From assembly GCF_025628985.1 (NCBI RefSeq), contig NZ_JAOTEM010000007.1:1-64000 (forward strand): a DNA stretch of 64,000 nucleotides, given 5' to 3'. The stretch is from Chryseobacterium edaphi. Its GTDB lineage: Bacteria; Bacteroidota; Bacteroidia; Flavobacteriales; Weeksellaceae. A program made the position numbers and the translations under genes. Shown here piece after piece: positions 17,273-25,197 of the stretch (positions are counted from its first letter, which is position 1; every line of letters starts with the position of its first letter). Below the pieces are notes generated by a model. The model was not told the origin of the DNA and ran no database searches. It was given only the letters and a program-made list of their open reading frames with translations.

Positions 17273-17707
17273 TTAAAATGTTTCTTTTTTCTTGGGACAA
17301 AAGGTGTTCAGGTGATTTATGGCTTTTTGTAGCCTCGTATAAATATCCGTTTCACATTCCCTTACATTTATAACTTCTGCTTCTTTATAATAATATGTTG
17401 TTGAATTCCAGTGCCAAAAATGTTTTATTGTCGATAGTTCACTTTCTATTTTTTTGGAAATTATTATTCCTTCTGTAGGTATTGTCACAGTATGATAAGA
17501 TGGTGAGCCATCCTTTTGAGGGTTATTATATTTTACAATAATTTCACATTCATTAATGCTGATTATTTTCAAATCGGTATAGTAATTACTTAGACTAAGA
17601 CAAGATGCTAATTTTTCTTTCAGCCAACTTATTGTCTCTTCTTTTGTCTGTGCATTTGCAAGAACTGGAACTGCCATCATCAAGCAAATTGTAAATAGTT
17701 TTTTCAT
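17273..17707 (-). CDS. Exported protein, member of a local paralog family
   Basis: The 144-residue protein has a signal peptide (MKKLFTICLMMAVPVLANAQ), then TKEETISWLKEKLASC at the mature N-terminus and LQKAINHLNTFCPKKKETF at the C-terminus. These two segments are shared with the genes at 16816-17262 and 18151-18810, whereas the middle differs (IIVKYNNPQKDGS strand region here). It should act in the periplasm. Function is unknown. The tandem layout of related but divergent exported proteins suggests repeated duplication or gain, as seen in immunity arrays, but no direct evidence links it to a toxin. Confidence 0.8.
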   Translation of the reverse strand: MKKLFTICLMMAVPVLANAQTKEETISWLKEKLASCLSLSNYYTDLKIISINECEIIVKYNNPQKDGSPSYHTVTIPTEGIIISKKIESELSTIKHFWHWNSTTYYYKEAEVINVRECETDIYTRLQKAINHLNTFCPKKKETF

Positions 17708-17718
17708 ATTGTCAAAAA

Positions 17719-18123
17719 TTAGTTTTTCTTATAAACATCATTCCCTACCTCGAAAGACTGTTTGTCATCTTTCATTTTAAGAAGCACCTCGCCCTGTTCT
17801 ACGGTATGGCCGTTCTGTTGCCTGTAGACATTGTTTACTGCTTTCCAGGTATTTCCACTGACGTATTTTATCTGAGTAAATTTATACAGATAGCCTACAA
17901 CACTTTTTGGCCAACCACTGTTGCCAACATTCTGAATTGTGGCAAGAGTTCCGTCAAATAGATCGGCGCCTAATATGTTTATTTTCATCCCGTCTTGTCT
18001 TATCCAGGTTCCGTCGAGATCTTTTGCTCTGAATTTAGTCTGTGCATTGATTTCTGTAATACTCATTAGCATTAAGAATAATATTAAGACAAATTTTAAA
18101 ACTGATGTCTTTGTTGTTTTCAT
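17719..18123 (-). CDS. Exported protein, possible lipocalin-like fold
   Basis: The 134-residue protein has a signal peptide (KFVLILFLMLMSITEINAQ, cut after A-Q). The mature part starts KFRAKDLDGTWIRQDGMKINIL, a pattern seen in small lipocalin-like or DUF2147-like barrels that open with a xLxGtW motif, followed by further strands (VLLKMKDDKQSFEVG). The fold suggestion is weak. It sits 11 bases upstream of a paralog-family gene in the leftward cluster. Function unknown. Confidence 0.75.
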   Translation of the reverse strand: MKTTKTSVLKFVLILFLMLMSITEINAQTKFRAKDLDGTWIRQDGMKINILGADLFDGTLATIQNVGNSGWPKSVVGYLYKFTQIKYVSGNTWKAVNNVYRQQNGHTVEQGEVLLKMKDDKQSFEVGNDVYKKN

Positions 18124-18150
18124 GGTTTTATTTTTATATTTAATATGGTT

Positions 18151-18810
18151 TTATTCAAAATTGATGGGTTCCGGTGCGCCGCAGAGTTTGCGAAGATGGT
18201 TGAATGCCTGTAAGATTTTTTTGTGTTGAGATTTGTAATCGACATTATCACTTGTTGAGTAAAAACTTAATGGGAATGAAACATTTTTTTTGAGAGATGA
18301 AGTTTCTGGTAATTTCATATCATTGTAATCTTTTTCAGTATCTTTCTGCTGGCTTAATGTCATTTCTGTTAAGAAGTGTTGGCTCGATTCACCAGTGGCA
18401 GCTACAAATGTTAAATTAGCATCCATCATATCTGAACGAGCATTTAAATAATTGGACGCAATGAATATTTCTTCAATTTTTTTCAGATCTATTATGATTT
18501 TGTTTTTTGTTAAAATTTTATACATACGCACGGAAGTATCATTTTTATAATCATATGAAAATGTAGTGTTATAGTGAACGGTTGGTTTACATTTATCCAA
18601 ACTAAAATCGATAGAATAATTGTCAACCCTATTTTGTAGTATTTCACTTACAGGATATGTGTTTGCTTTTCCATTATATTCTCCACTATTAAAATCTTTC
18701 AGATAATCCTTAATAAAATCGATAGTCTGCTCTTTTGTTGGTCCGCTTTTTTGTGCGTGAGCTGTAACAGAAATAATGGCAACTAAAAATATCGTAAAGA
18801 TTTTTTTCAT
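18151..18810 (-). CDS. Exported protein, longest member of the local paralog family
   Basis: The 219-residue protein has a signal peptide (MKKIFTIFLVAIISVTAHAQ). It carries the family's start block (TKEQTIDFIKDYLKDF) and end block (ILQAFNHLRKLCGAPEPINF), with a middle about 70 residues longer than its paralogs. Its middle contains strand-like stretches and one cysteine (LDKCKPTVHYN). It probably acts in the periplasm. It lies second in the leftward cluster, 15 bases after the propeller-protein gene. Function is unknown. Confidence 0.8.
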   Translation of the reverse strand: MKKIFTIFLVAIISVTAHAQKSGPTKEQTIDFIKDYLKDFNSGEYNGKANTYPVSEILQNRVDNYSIDFSLDKCKPTVHYNTTFSYDYKNDTSVRMYKILTKNKIIIDLKKIEEIFIASNYLNARSDMMDANLTFVAATGESSQHFLTEMTLSQQKDTEKDYNDMKLPETSSLKKNVSFPLSFYSTSDNVDYKSQHKKILQAFNHLRKLCGAPEPINFE

Positions 18811-18825
18811 AGTTCTTTATTTTAA

Positions 18826-20004
18826 TTAATTTTTAAATTTTTCTTCAGCTGCTTTCGCTGCTTTTATTTTATCAGGATTTGGGAGATCACATTTTAAATG
18901 ATCTTGTCTGGCTTTGGTTTCCTGCATTATTCTGTTGATGTTTTCATCCGGTTCAAATTCGAGATGATACAGCTGTCCGTCGTTTGCGGAGATCAGCCAA
19001 ATATTTTTGCCATCTAAGATCATCTGTTGCGGTCGCCAGTTGCCGAGAAAAACATTCCGAAGCATTTTTTCTTTTTTCACATCGTAATGAATGAGATGAT
19101 TTTGATGAATGAGCCAGATTTTTTTGTTTTCAGCATTAAGAATAGCTGATAAAGTCTGGTTTTCATATTCTTCCGGTGATATAAGGTTCTCCAAATCCAG
19201 CTGTATTTTTTTCTTGCCCTTTTTCCCTATTACGGTGAGGTATTTTTCGTTAAGGACAAAAGTATAGTGCTGATTTTTCTCTATCTTAAATTCTGAATCC
19301 GCAAGTTTGTTTTTCCTGAGCCATTCTTTGGTAAGGGGTGTTTGGTCGTGGCTTAAAAAAAGAAACTTTTTTGCAGTCACTTTCATTTCGTCAATATAAG
19401 TGAATGTTTCAGATTCTTTGTTGATGAAATTCCCTTTAAAATCCACCTCAAACCACAAATCATCTTCTGCGTTCACCACAATCCTGTCATTTAAATAAAC
19501 CGGCTGCACATCGGCTCCGAAATTGATCTTGTGCTGCCATACAACTGTATTTTTTTCAAGATCATAAGCAATCTGTTTTCCGCCGTCATTCATTGCTGTT
19601 GTATACATTACTGATTTTTCGAAATGCGGTTTTGTATTAATCGATTCTATTCCTAATTCCCGAATAGTTTTGCCCGTCTCAATATCATACTGATGAATTT
19701 TCCGATCGCTACCATTATAATTTCCGTAAAAAAAGGTGTTTTTGAATATATATGGAGCTGTATTTGAGCGCCATCCGATTTTTCTTTCCCAAACCGTCTG
19801 ATAGCTATCTTTATCGATTGCATACAACACAAAATTATCTGCATTAAAGACAATTTTATTATTGGCCATTACAATAGATGAGGTAAATTTTTTATTTTTT
19901 GATGTGTCTACAACCATCGTAGATTTGTACATCTGCTTTTGGGCAGAAAGATGTACAATGAAAAAAATCAGCGAATATTTTAATAATCGTAAATTATTCA
20001 TCAA
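18826..20004 (-). CDS. Exported beta-propeller (PQQ-like) protein
   Basis: The 392-residue protein has a hydrophobic signal segment (LLKYSLIFFIVHLSAQ) and repeats of a PQQ-like propeller: NFVLYAIDKDSYQTVWERKIGW, KIHQYDIETGKTI, KQIAYDLEKNTVVWQHKI and LIHYDVKKEKMLRNV. Each has the xxYDxxxxxxxW pattern of a blade. Such propellers act as binding scaffolds in the envelope (BamB is the best known). It is the first gene of the leftward accessory cluster. A TACGTTTG box lies about 65 bases upstream of the start. Its partner is unknown, and it could bind or neutralise another exported protein. Confidence 0.8.
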   Translation of the reverse strand: MMNNLRLLKYSLIFFIVHLSAQKQMYKSTMVVDTSKNKKFTSSIVMANNKIVFNADNFVLYAIDKDSYQTVWERKIGWRSNTAPYIFKNTFFYGNYNGSDRKIHQYDIETGKTIRELGIESINTKPHFEKSVMYTTAMNDGGKQIAYDLEKNTVVWQHKINFGADVQPVYLNDRIVVNAEDDLWFEVDFKGNFINKESETFTYIDEMKVTAKKFLFLSHDQTPLTKEWLRKNKLADSEFKIEKNQHYTFVLNEKYLTVIGKKGKKKIQLDLENLISPEEYENQTLSAILNAENKKIWLIHQNHLIHYDVKKEKMLRNVFLGNWRPQQMILDGKNIWLISANDGQLYHLEFEPDENINRIMQETKARQDHLKCDLPNPDKIKAAKAAEEKFKN

Positions 20005-20068
20005 TAGCTATTAGTGTGATAAATTTAAGATAATTTTATTAAAAATTAAAATTATTTTGTAATTTTTC

Positions 20069-20076
20069 CAAACGTA
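20069..20076 (-). promoter_or_regulatory. Candidate -7 box for the accessory gene cluster
   Basis: On the minus strand the sequence reads TACGTTTG, a full match to TAnnTTTG. No TTG is found at the ideal -33 distance, so this is a moderate candidate. It would drive the cluster from 20004 leftward. Confidence 0.45.
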
Positions 20077-20680
20077 TCCTGCACTAAGATCAATTATGTT
20101 TTTTTTATTATTATTCAAAACGGAAGCTGAAATCTGACATTTAATGAAGTTTCTTTTAAAAAACATCATATTTCTGATTTCAGGATTTGTGAAAAACAAA
20201 TTAACAAAAAAACGCGGCTTTCCATGAAAAAAAACTTTTTTGTATTATATTTTTTGTAACCTTTCTGTTTCCTTATAACTGAGCTGTTTTCCCGGGATAT
20301 TGAGGTTTGTACTTGTCCACCAAATAAAAATTCGGTTGTATAATTTTTTTTTAAATTCTTAATTCCCTGATTAACATCACGTTATTAATATTATCAGCTT
20401 TTTCGGATTACGTTTTTATAAATCTGCAATATCATTAATATAATAATAAAGTGTACAACTTATTAAAGATTGAACTGACTTGGGAGCATAATTACTTACA
20501 AGGCTCAAAGTATCTTTTTCATCACATTTCTGTGCCGAAACACGACAGAGATGGCATAATGTAGCTAATGAGTTATTTTATTACCATAAGCAATTTTTTA
20601 ACATGAAAATTCACGCAACTGTTTCCTTCTCAATAATCCTTATATTTATTTTTTTTCCGAATAAAATTTTAACTGTTGAA
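20077..20680 (-). other. Long gene-free stretch inside the accessory region
   Basis: No convincing gene was seen in about 600 bases. A frame at 20011-20199 on the minus strand (62 residues) would cover the candidate promoter and has no recognisable features. A rightward frame from 20603 has a signal-like start but stops after about 46 residues. The stretch may be decayed element sequence. Confidence 0.5.
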
Positions 20681-20950
20681 CTAATATTTACAGGGAATAG
20701 TATCTTCTGTATCTCTTGCAACAGGTACACCATTTGGGTCTAAAATCATCGCTTCCTGAATATTGGTTTGATGCAGTGTGGCTCCGCTTGCAATCAATTT
20801 ATATCCATTTTCGTATTCCGTGAAATATCCGCTTGGATAAGCTGAATATCCGTTGGGTAACAGCACTTTGATCTCATGCTGAAATCCCCAAGATATAACT
20901 TTTTGATTGAGTATATATTTCTCAAATGCTTCGTAGAAGTTTTCTGTCAT
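20681..20950 (-). CDS. Small protein of unknown function
   Basis: The 89-residue protein has no signal peptide or membrane helix. It begins MTENFYEAFEKYILNQK and contains the blocks LPNGYSAYPSGYFTEYENGYKL and LDPNGVPVARDTED. I do not recognise it. It is isolated: about 680 bases of gene-free DNA lie downstream and the tRNA lies about 105 bases upstream. Its position just inside the tRNA end of the accessory region is where cargo or regulatory genes often sit, but its sequence does not look like an excisionase. Confidence 0.65.
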   Translation of the reverse strand: MTENFYEAFEKYILNQKVISWGFQHEIKVLLPNGYSAYPSGYFTEYENGYKLIASGATLHQTNIQEAMILDPNGVPVARDTEDTIPCKY

Positions 20951-21015
20951 AGTTTAGATTATTTAAATTTTCATTATCTAAAACTCAAAAATAATAAATT
21001 GTTGTATTGAAAAGC

Positions 21016-21045
21016 AAAAAAGCACCAACATTTCTGTAAGTGCTT
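21016..21045 (-). terminator. Terminator of the CAT tRNA gene
   Basis: On the minus strand an AAGCAC/GTGCTT stem with inner ACA/TGT pairs is followed by a run of T. It lies about 12 bases after the tRNA. A diverged copy lies at 14907-14937. Confidence 0.75.
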
Positions 21046-21056
21046 GATTTAAAAAG

Positions 21057-21130
21057 TGGTCCCACTTGGGCTCGAACCAAGGACAACCTGATTATGAGTC
21101 AGGGACTCTAACCAACTGAGCTATAGGACC
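21057..21130 (-). tRNA. tRNA with CAT anticodon, probably tRNA-Ile2
   Basis: A complete 74-base cloverleaf reads on the minus strand. The acceptor arm is GGTCCTA/TGGGACC with discriminator A, the D arm is GCTCAGTTGGTTAGAG, the anticodon arm CCTGA-CTCATAA-TCAGG and the T arm CTTGG-TTCGAGC-CCAAG. CCA is not encoded. A CAT anticodon means elongator Met, or Ile2 after lysidine modification. The C4-G69 and C5-G68 pairs are those reported to favour the TilS enzyme in E. coli, so I lean to Ile2. Its 3' end is duplicated at 14942-14958, which marks it as a likely integration site. Confidence 0.93.
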
Positions 21131-21192
21131 TCAAAACTTGGTTAAATTTTGTGTTTGCAAAAATAGTAAAAATTCTTTCACTACAAAATTTT

Positions 21193-21591
21193 TTATGCCT
21201 TTTCTTGACAAAGTTCTACCAAGACTCCATTGGTAGATTTCGGGTGAAGGAAGACAACTAATTTGTTATCAGCGCCTTCTTTCGGTTCTTCGGAAATAAA
21301 CTGAAATCCTTCTTTTTTTAATCTTTCTACCTCTTCTAAAATATTTTCTACTCCAAAAGCCAAATGATGAATTCCTTCGCCTTTTTTTTCGATAAATTTC
21401 GCAATCGGACTTTCAACATTATCGGCTTCTAATAATTCTATTTTACTTTCACCTGTGTTATAAAAAGAAGTCGTAACCCCTTCCCTTTCAACTGTTTCGT
21501 TTTTATAAGATCTTTTACCTAAAAGTTTTTCGAAAAGTTCGTCAGAAACTCCCAAACTTTTTACAGCAATGCCGATATGTTCTAATTTCAT
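21193..21591 (-). CDS. mce: Methylmalonyl-CoA epimerase
   Basis: The 132-residue protein is a single vicinal-oxygen-chelate pair of modules. It starts MKLEHIGIAVKSL, has IHHLAF at residues 74-79 and ends with LVELCQ. The expected metal ligands are visible (His5, His75 or His76, Glu126). It interconverts the R and S forms of methylmalonyl-CoA in propionate metabolism and in the succinyl-CoA branch. Length fits the family (about 130-140). It is a single gene, read toward the tRNA. The related glyoxalase I is less likely because the spacing and IHHLAF block are epimerase-like. Confidence 0.88.
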   Translation of the reverse strand: MKLEHIGIAVKSLGVSDELFEKLLGKRSYKNETVEREGVTTSFYNTGESKIELLEADNVESPIAKFIEKKGEGIHHLAFGVENILEEVERLKKEGFQFISEEPKEGADNKLVVFLHPKSTNGVLVELCQEKA

Positions 21592-21703
21592 TTTAAAATG
21601 TATTTATGATGATACGGAATACCCATTTATGGGGTTTGATTTGATTGAAATCGTAAATTTGACAGACCTTGCAAATTTCAATGAGCAATTCAAACAAAAA
21701 TAG

Positions 21704-21711
21704 TAAATTTG
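21704..21711 (+). promoter_or_regulatory. -7 box before rbfA
   Basis: TAAATTTG matches the consensus TAnnTTTG and ends 8 bases before the ATG at 21720. Transcription would begin at or very near the start codon, so the message would have almost no leader. A -33 element is not obvious. Confidence 0.55.
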
Positions 21712-21719
21712 CAGAACTT

Positions 21720-22079
21720 ATGGAAAGCAACAGACAAAGAAAAGTAGCACAGATTATACAGGAAGATTTCGCAGAACTTTTCCGCAAGCAGTCGGCAGAA
21801 AGCAAACAGAGTTTTTTAGTATCAGTTTCTGATGTCAAAATTTCACCGGATTTAGGTGTTGCCAAAGTTTATCTCAGTATTTTCCCACAAGAATTCAGAG
21901 CTTCAATCATGAAAGAAATTGAGGAAAACAAAGCACAGTACAGAAATTTCCTCGGTCAGAAAATGGCAAAGCAGGTACGAGTGATCCCTCATCTGAATTT
22001 TTATCTTGACACTGCCCTTGATGACGTAGAAAAAATAGAAAAAGAACTGAGAGGCGACGGCGACAATCCTGTATTGTAG
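21720..22079 (+). CDS. rbfA: Ribosome-binding factor A
   Basis: I take the ATG at 21720, giving a 119-residue protein that starts MESNRQRKVAQIIQEDF, matching the usual RbfA opening (N-R-xx-RVA-xIQ). The longer frame from 21669 would run across the TAAATTTG promoter box. RbfA binds the 30S subunit and helps mature the 5' end of 16S rRNA. The KH-like core is visible: VSVSDVKISPDLGVAKVYLSIF, then the late block RVIPHLNFYLDTALDD. Six bases separate its stop from the permease gene downstream, so the two form an operon. Confidence 0.9.
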   Translation: MESNRQRKVAQIIQEDFAELFRKQSAESKQSFLVSVSDVKISPDLGVAKVYLSIFPQEFRASIMKEIEENKAQYRNFLGQKMAKQVRVIPHLNFYLDTALDDVEKIEKELRGDGDNPVL

Positions 22080-22085
22080 AAAGAC

Positions 22086-23291
22086 TTGAAAAACATTTCA
22101 TTTTATATAGCATCCCGATACCTTTTATCTAAAAAAGGCAGCACCGCTGTTACGTTTATTACGTGGTTGGCAGTTGGTGCTATGACCGTTGCTGTTGCTG
22201 CGATGTTTGTCATCATTTCTGTTTTCTCAGGTCTTGAAGTTTTCAACCAGAAACTTATCTCGAATCTTCATGCCGATCTGACGGTAAAAAGTACTTCGGG
22301 AAAAACCATCGCCGACCTGAAGAAAACCAACAGCATTTTAAAAAACAATAAAGATATTCTTCATTTTTCCAGAGTTATAGAAGAGAAAGTATACATCAAT
22401 TATAACGGAAAGGGCGACATTGCTTATCTCCGAGGTGTAGATTCTGCTTACATTAAAGTAAATCCTATTGACAGCACCATTTTCTACGGAAAATATCCCA
22501 GTTTCAGATATTCCAACGAGGTCATCATGGAAAATTCTCTGGACAACCGACTTTCTATTCCCGTTGACACGATACAAGACTTCGCCACTGTTTTTATGCC
22601 GAAATCCGGTACCGGAATCATCCAAAAAGAAGAAGATATTTATAATAAGAAAAACATTATGGTAACAGGTGTTTTTCCGGGAAATGACCAACTGAACAAT
22701 TATATCATTGCCCCAATTGAGCTTTCTGAAGAATTGTTGCAGCTGCCTAAAAAATCAGCTTATCAGATTGTCATTAAACTTAAAAATCCTGAAAATGCAG
22801 ATCAGGTAAAAAAAACATTGATCAAATCTCTCGGTAAAAATGTTGAGATCAAAACGAAACAGGAAGAAAACGCCGCTTTCTGGAAGATGATCAACACCGA
22901 AAAACTCTTCATTTATCTTATTTTTGCGCTGGTGATTTTCATTACGACTTTTAATCTAGCAGGAGCTATCATTATTTTACAGCTTGATAAAAAAGAACAG
23001 GCAAAATCATTGATTTCATTAGGCTTTCCTTTAAGCAATTTGCGTACAACCTATTTTTATACAGGACTTTTGATTGTTGTTTTAGGAGTAATTGCCGGTT
23101 TGCTTTTAGGAAGCATACTTTGTCTCTTCCAACAATACACAGAATTTTTCAAAGCAGTAGAAAACGTTCCTTTTCCAGTAAGAATTGTTGCAGAAAATTA
23201 TTTGATTGTCGCTGCAACCGCTTCCCTATTCGGAATTTCTATTTCCTGGTTTTTCTCAAAAATCAGTAAAGATTACATTACTAAAAGTTAA
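22086..23291 (+). CDS. LolC/LolE-type ABC transporter permease
   Basis: The 401-residue protein begins at a TTG codon (22086) and has four membrane helices: one at about residues 23-47 and three in the C-terminal part (about 275-300, 322-350, 368-390). The large periplasmic MacB-like domain lies between. The start ISFYIASRYLLSKK matches LolC/LolE proteins, which release lipoproteins from the inner membrane with the ATPase LolD. A FtsX-like core is clear. No ATP here is a start within the first 15 codons, which supports TTG. It follows rbfA by 6 bases. Confidence 0.87.
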   Translation: MKNISFYIASRYLLSKKGSTAVTFITWLAVGAMTVAVAAMFVIISVFSGLEVFNQKLISNLHADLTVKSTSGKTIADLKKTNSILKNNKDILHFSRVIEEKVYINYNGKGDIAYLRGVDSAYIKVNPIDSTIFYGKYPSFRYSNEVIMENSLDNRLSIPVDTIQDFATVFMPKSGTGIIQKEEDIYNKKNIMVTGVFPGNDQLNNYIIAPIELSEELLQLPKKSAYQIVIKLKNPENADQVKKTLIKSLGKNVEIKTKQEENAAFWKMINTEKLFIYLIFALVIFITTFNLAGAIIILQLDKKEQAKSLISLGFPLSNLRTTYFYTGLLIVVLGVIAGLLLGSILCLFQQYTEFFKAVENVPFPVRIVAENYLIVAATASLFGISISWFFSKISKDYITKS

Positions 23292-23314
23292 CATCTATCA
23301 GTTAATTTTTTTCG

Positions 23315-23322
23315 TAAATTTG
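23315..23322 (+). promoter_or_regulatory. -7 box before the endonuclease gene
   Basis: TAAATTTG matches TAnnTTTG and ends 18 bases before the ATG at 23341. No clear -33 element. Confidence 0.55.
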
Positions 23323-23340
23323 CCTTCCAATTTAAAAAAA

Positions 23341-25134
23341 ATGAAGCGAATATTATATTCTTTATTGCTAAGCATTCTATCCATCAATGCTTTTGCACAA
23401 ATTCCTACCGGATATTACAGTACCGCTACAGGAACCGGAGCAACCCTTAAATCTCAATTAAAAGCGATTATCACGAGCGGTCATACAGATCATGGATATA
23501 CAGGTTTATGGACTGCTTATCAAACAACTGATCGCGACAATATTCCAGGACTTCCGGGATATGAAAACGATAATACGATTTTAGACATTTATTCTGAAAA
23601 TCCAAACGGAGCAGACCCTTACAATTACAACATTATCGTCAACCAATGCGGTAATTACAGTGGTGAAGGCTCTTGCTACAACAGAGAACACATTGTTCCG
23701 CAAAGTTTATTTAATGAAAATTCGCCGATGGTTTCCGATGTACATTTTATCAGAGCTACAGACGGTAAAGTAAACGGTATGAGATCAAATTATCCTTTCG
23801 GAAAAGTAAACAGCTCACCTTCTTTCACATCACAAAACGGTTCAAAATTAGGAACTTCCGTTTCTCCGGGATATTCAGGAATTGTCTTCGAACCCATCGA
23901 CGCCTTCAAAGGGGATGTTGCAAGAATGATTTTTTATTTTGTAACCAGATACGAAACTCAACTTGCCGGATTTAATTCAGGAGATATGCTCGGAGGTTCT
24001 GCTTATCCCGGATTACAGACGTGGGAATTAAACCAATTATTAGCATGGAACGCTTTAGATCCTGTTTCTCCGGCGGAAATTGCAAGAAATAACGCTTCTT
24101 ATAATTATCAGGGAAACAGAAACCCATACATCGATAATCCTTCTTATGTCAATCAGGTTTGGGGAACTCCGGTTGTTGATACACAAGCTCCAACTGCTGC
24201 GACCAATTTGACTACAAACACTCCGACTGCGAATTCAATTTCATTAGGCTGGACTGCTTCTACTGACAATGTTGGAGTTGTTGCTTATGATATTTATAAA
24301 GATGGAGTTTTTTATGCTACAGTTTCAGGAACGACAGCTACAGTTTCAGGACTAAATCCGTCTACAACGTATAATTTTTACGTGATTGCAAAAGATGCAG
24401 CAGGAAATGCTTCTGCGGCAAGCAATACTGCTACGGGAACTACTCTCGCAGGTGGACAGCCAGGCGGAAGTTGTGGTACAGAAGATTTCACCAATATTCC
24501 TGCAAGTGCATCAAGCTATGGAGTTCAAACATGGACCAGCAATAATATTACATGGACTGCAACAGATGCAAGAACAGATCAAACCATCAACGGAAGGGCA
24601 ATCAACATAAGAAACGGAAATCTGACAACTTCTACTATTTCCGGAGGTATTAGCAGCTTAACGGTTACTACCAAATTGCCATTTTCAGATACAGCAGGTA
24701 ACCTTATTTTACAGATCAACGGAAATAATGCGGGAACCATTCCATTTGGTACAGCAGCTATAACTACTACGATCAGCAATATTAATGTTGCTAATAATGT
24801 TGTAATAAAGATTATAAATGCAGAAACAGGAAAAAGAATTTCAATTGATGATCTAAGCTGGACGTGCTATACCGCACCACTGGCAACTTCAGAGGTCTCA
24901 AGAGATAAATCATTCAGTATTTACCCAAATCCGGTAAAAAACAATGAATTGTCTGTAAAAGGTGAAAACCTAAGCAAAGTTTTAAAAGCTGAAATCTATG
25001 ATCTCTCAGGGAAACTGATTCAGAGTATTGCCAATCCTTTTAAAAACTCCAATAAGATCAACCTTCAAGGAATTACAAAAGGAACTTATATTCTGAAAAC
25101 CGACAACAGTTCTTCAAAATTCATTGTAGATTAA
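23341..25134 (+). CDS. Secreted endonuclease I with Fn3 and T9SS sorting domain
   Basis: From the ATG at 23341 the protein has 597 residues. A signal peptide (MKRILYSLLLSILSINAFAQ) leads into an endonuclease I domain at about 22-275, with the His-Me nuclease block NREHIVPQS at 114-122 and SDVHFIRATDGKVNGMRS. A fibronectin type III domain follows (about 280-365), then a strand-rich domain, then a type-A T9SS tail with FSIYPNPV and KGTYILK. It should be a secreted or surface DNase or RNase used for nutrient scavenging. The longer frame from 23206 overlaps the permease gene and is rejected. A terminator follows. Confidence 0.93.
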   Translation: MKRILYSLLLSILSINAFAQIPTGYYSTATGTGATLKSQLKAIITSGHTDHGYTGLWTAYQTTDRDNIPGLPGYENDNTILDIYSENPNGADPYNYNIIVNQCGNYSGEGSCYNREHIVPQSLFNENSPMVSDVHFIRATDGKVNGMRSNYPFGKVNSSPSFTSQNGSKLGTSVSPGYSGIVFEPIDAFKGDVARMIFYFVTRYETQLAGFNSGDMLGGSAYPGLQTWELNQLLAWNALDPVSPAEIARNNASYNYQGNRNPYIDNPSYVNQVWGTPVVDTQAPTAATNLTTNTPTANSISLGWTASTDNVGVVAYDIYKDGVFYATVSGTTATVSGLNPSTTYNFYVIAKDAAGNASAASNTATGTTLAGGQPGGSCGTEDFTNIPASASSYGVQTWTSNNITWTATDARTDQTINGRAINIRNGNLTTSTISGGISSLTVTTKLPFSDTAGNLILQINGNNAGTIPFGTAAITTTISNINVANNVVIKIINAETGKRISIDDLSWTCYTAPLATSEVSRDKSFSIYPNPVKNNELSVKGENLSKVLKAEIYDLSGKLIQSIANPFKNSNKINLQGITKGTYILKTDNSSSKFIVD

Positions 25135-25158
25135 TTTAAACAAAATATAATTTAACTT

Positions 25159-25188
25159 AAAGACCGATTTTTTCGGTCTTTTTTTTAT
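25159..25188 (+). terminator. Terminator after the endonuclease gene
   Basis: Stem AAGACCGA/TCGGTCTT with a TTTT loop and a following T run. Immediately downstream, TATTTTTG at 25186-25193 could act as a -7 box for aroE, 4 bases before its ATG. Confidence 0.88.
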
Positions 25189-25197
25189 TTTTGATTT

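Noticed and set aside
20011..20199. Leftward 62-residue frame upstream of the propeller gene
   Set aside because: Its composition is that of AT-rich intergenic DNA and it covers a candidate promoter box.
20603..20740. Rightward small frame with a signal-like start at 20603
   Set aside because: It stops after about 46 residues, overlaps the leftward gene at 20681 and has no recognisable mature part.
23206..23340. Upstream extension of the endonuclease I frame
   Set aside because: It overlaps the end of the permease gene and lacks a signal peptide at its own start. The ATG at 23341 gives a clean signal peptide after a promoter box.
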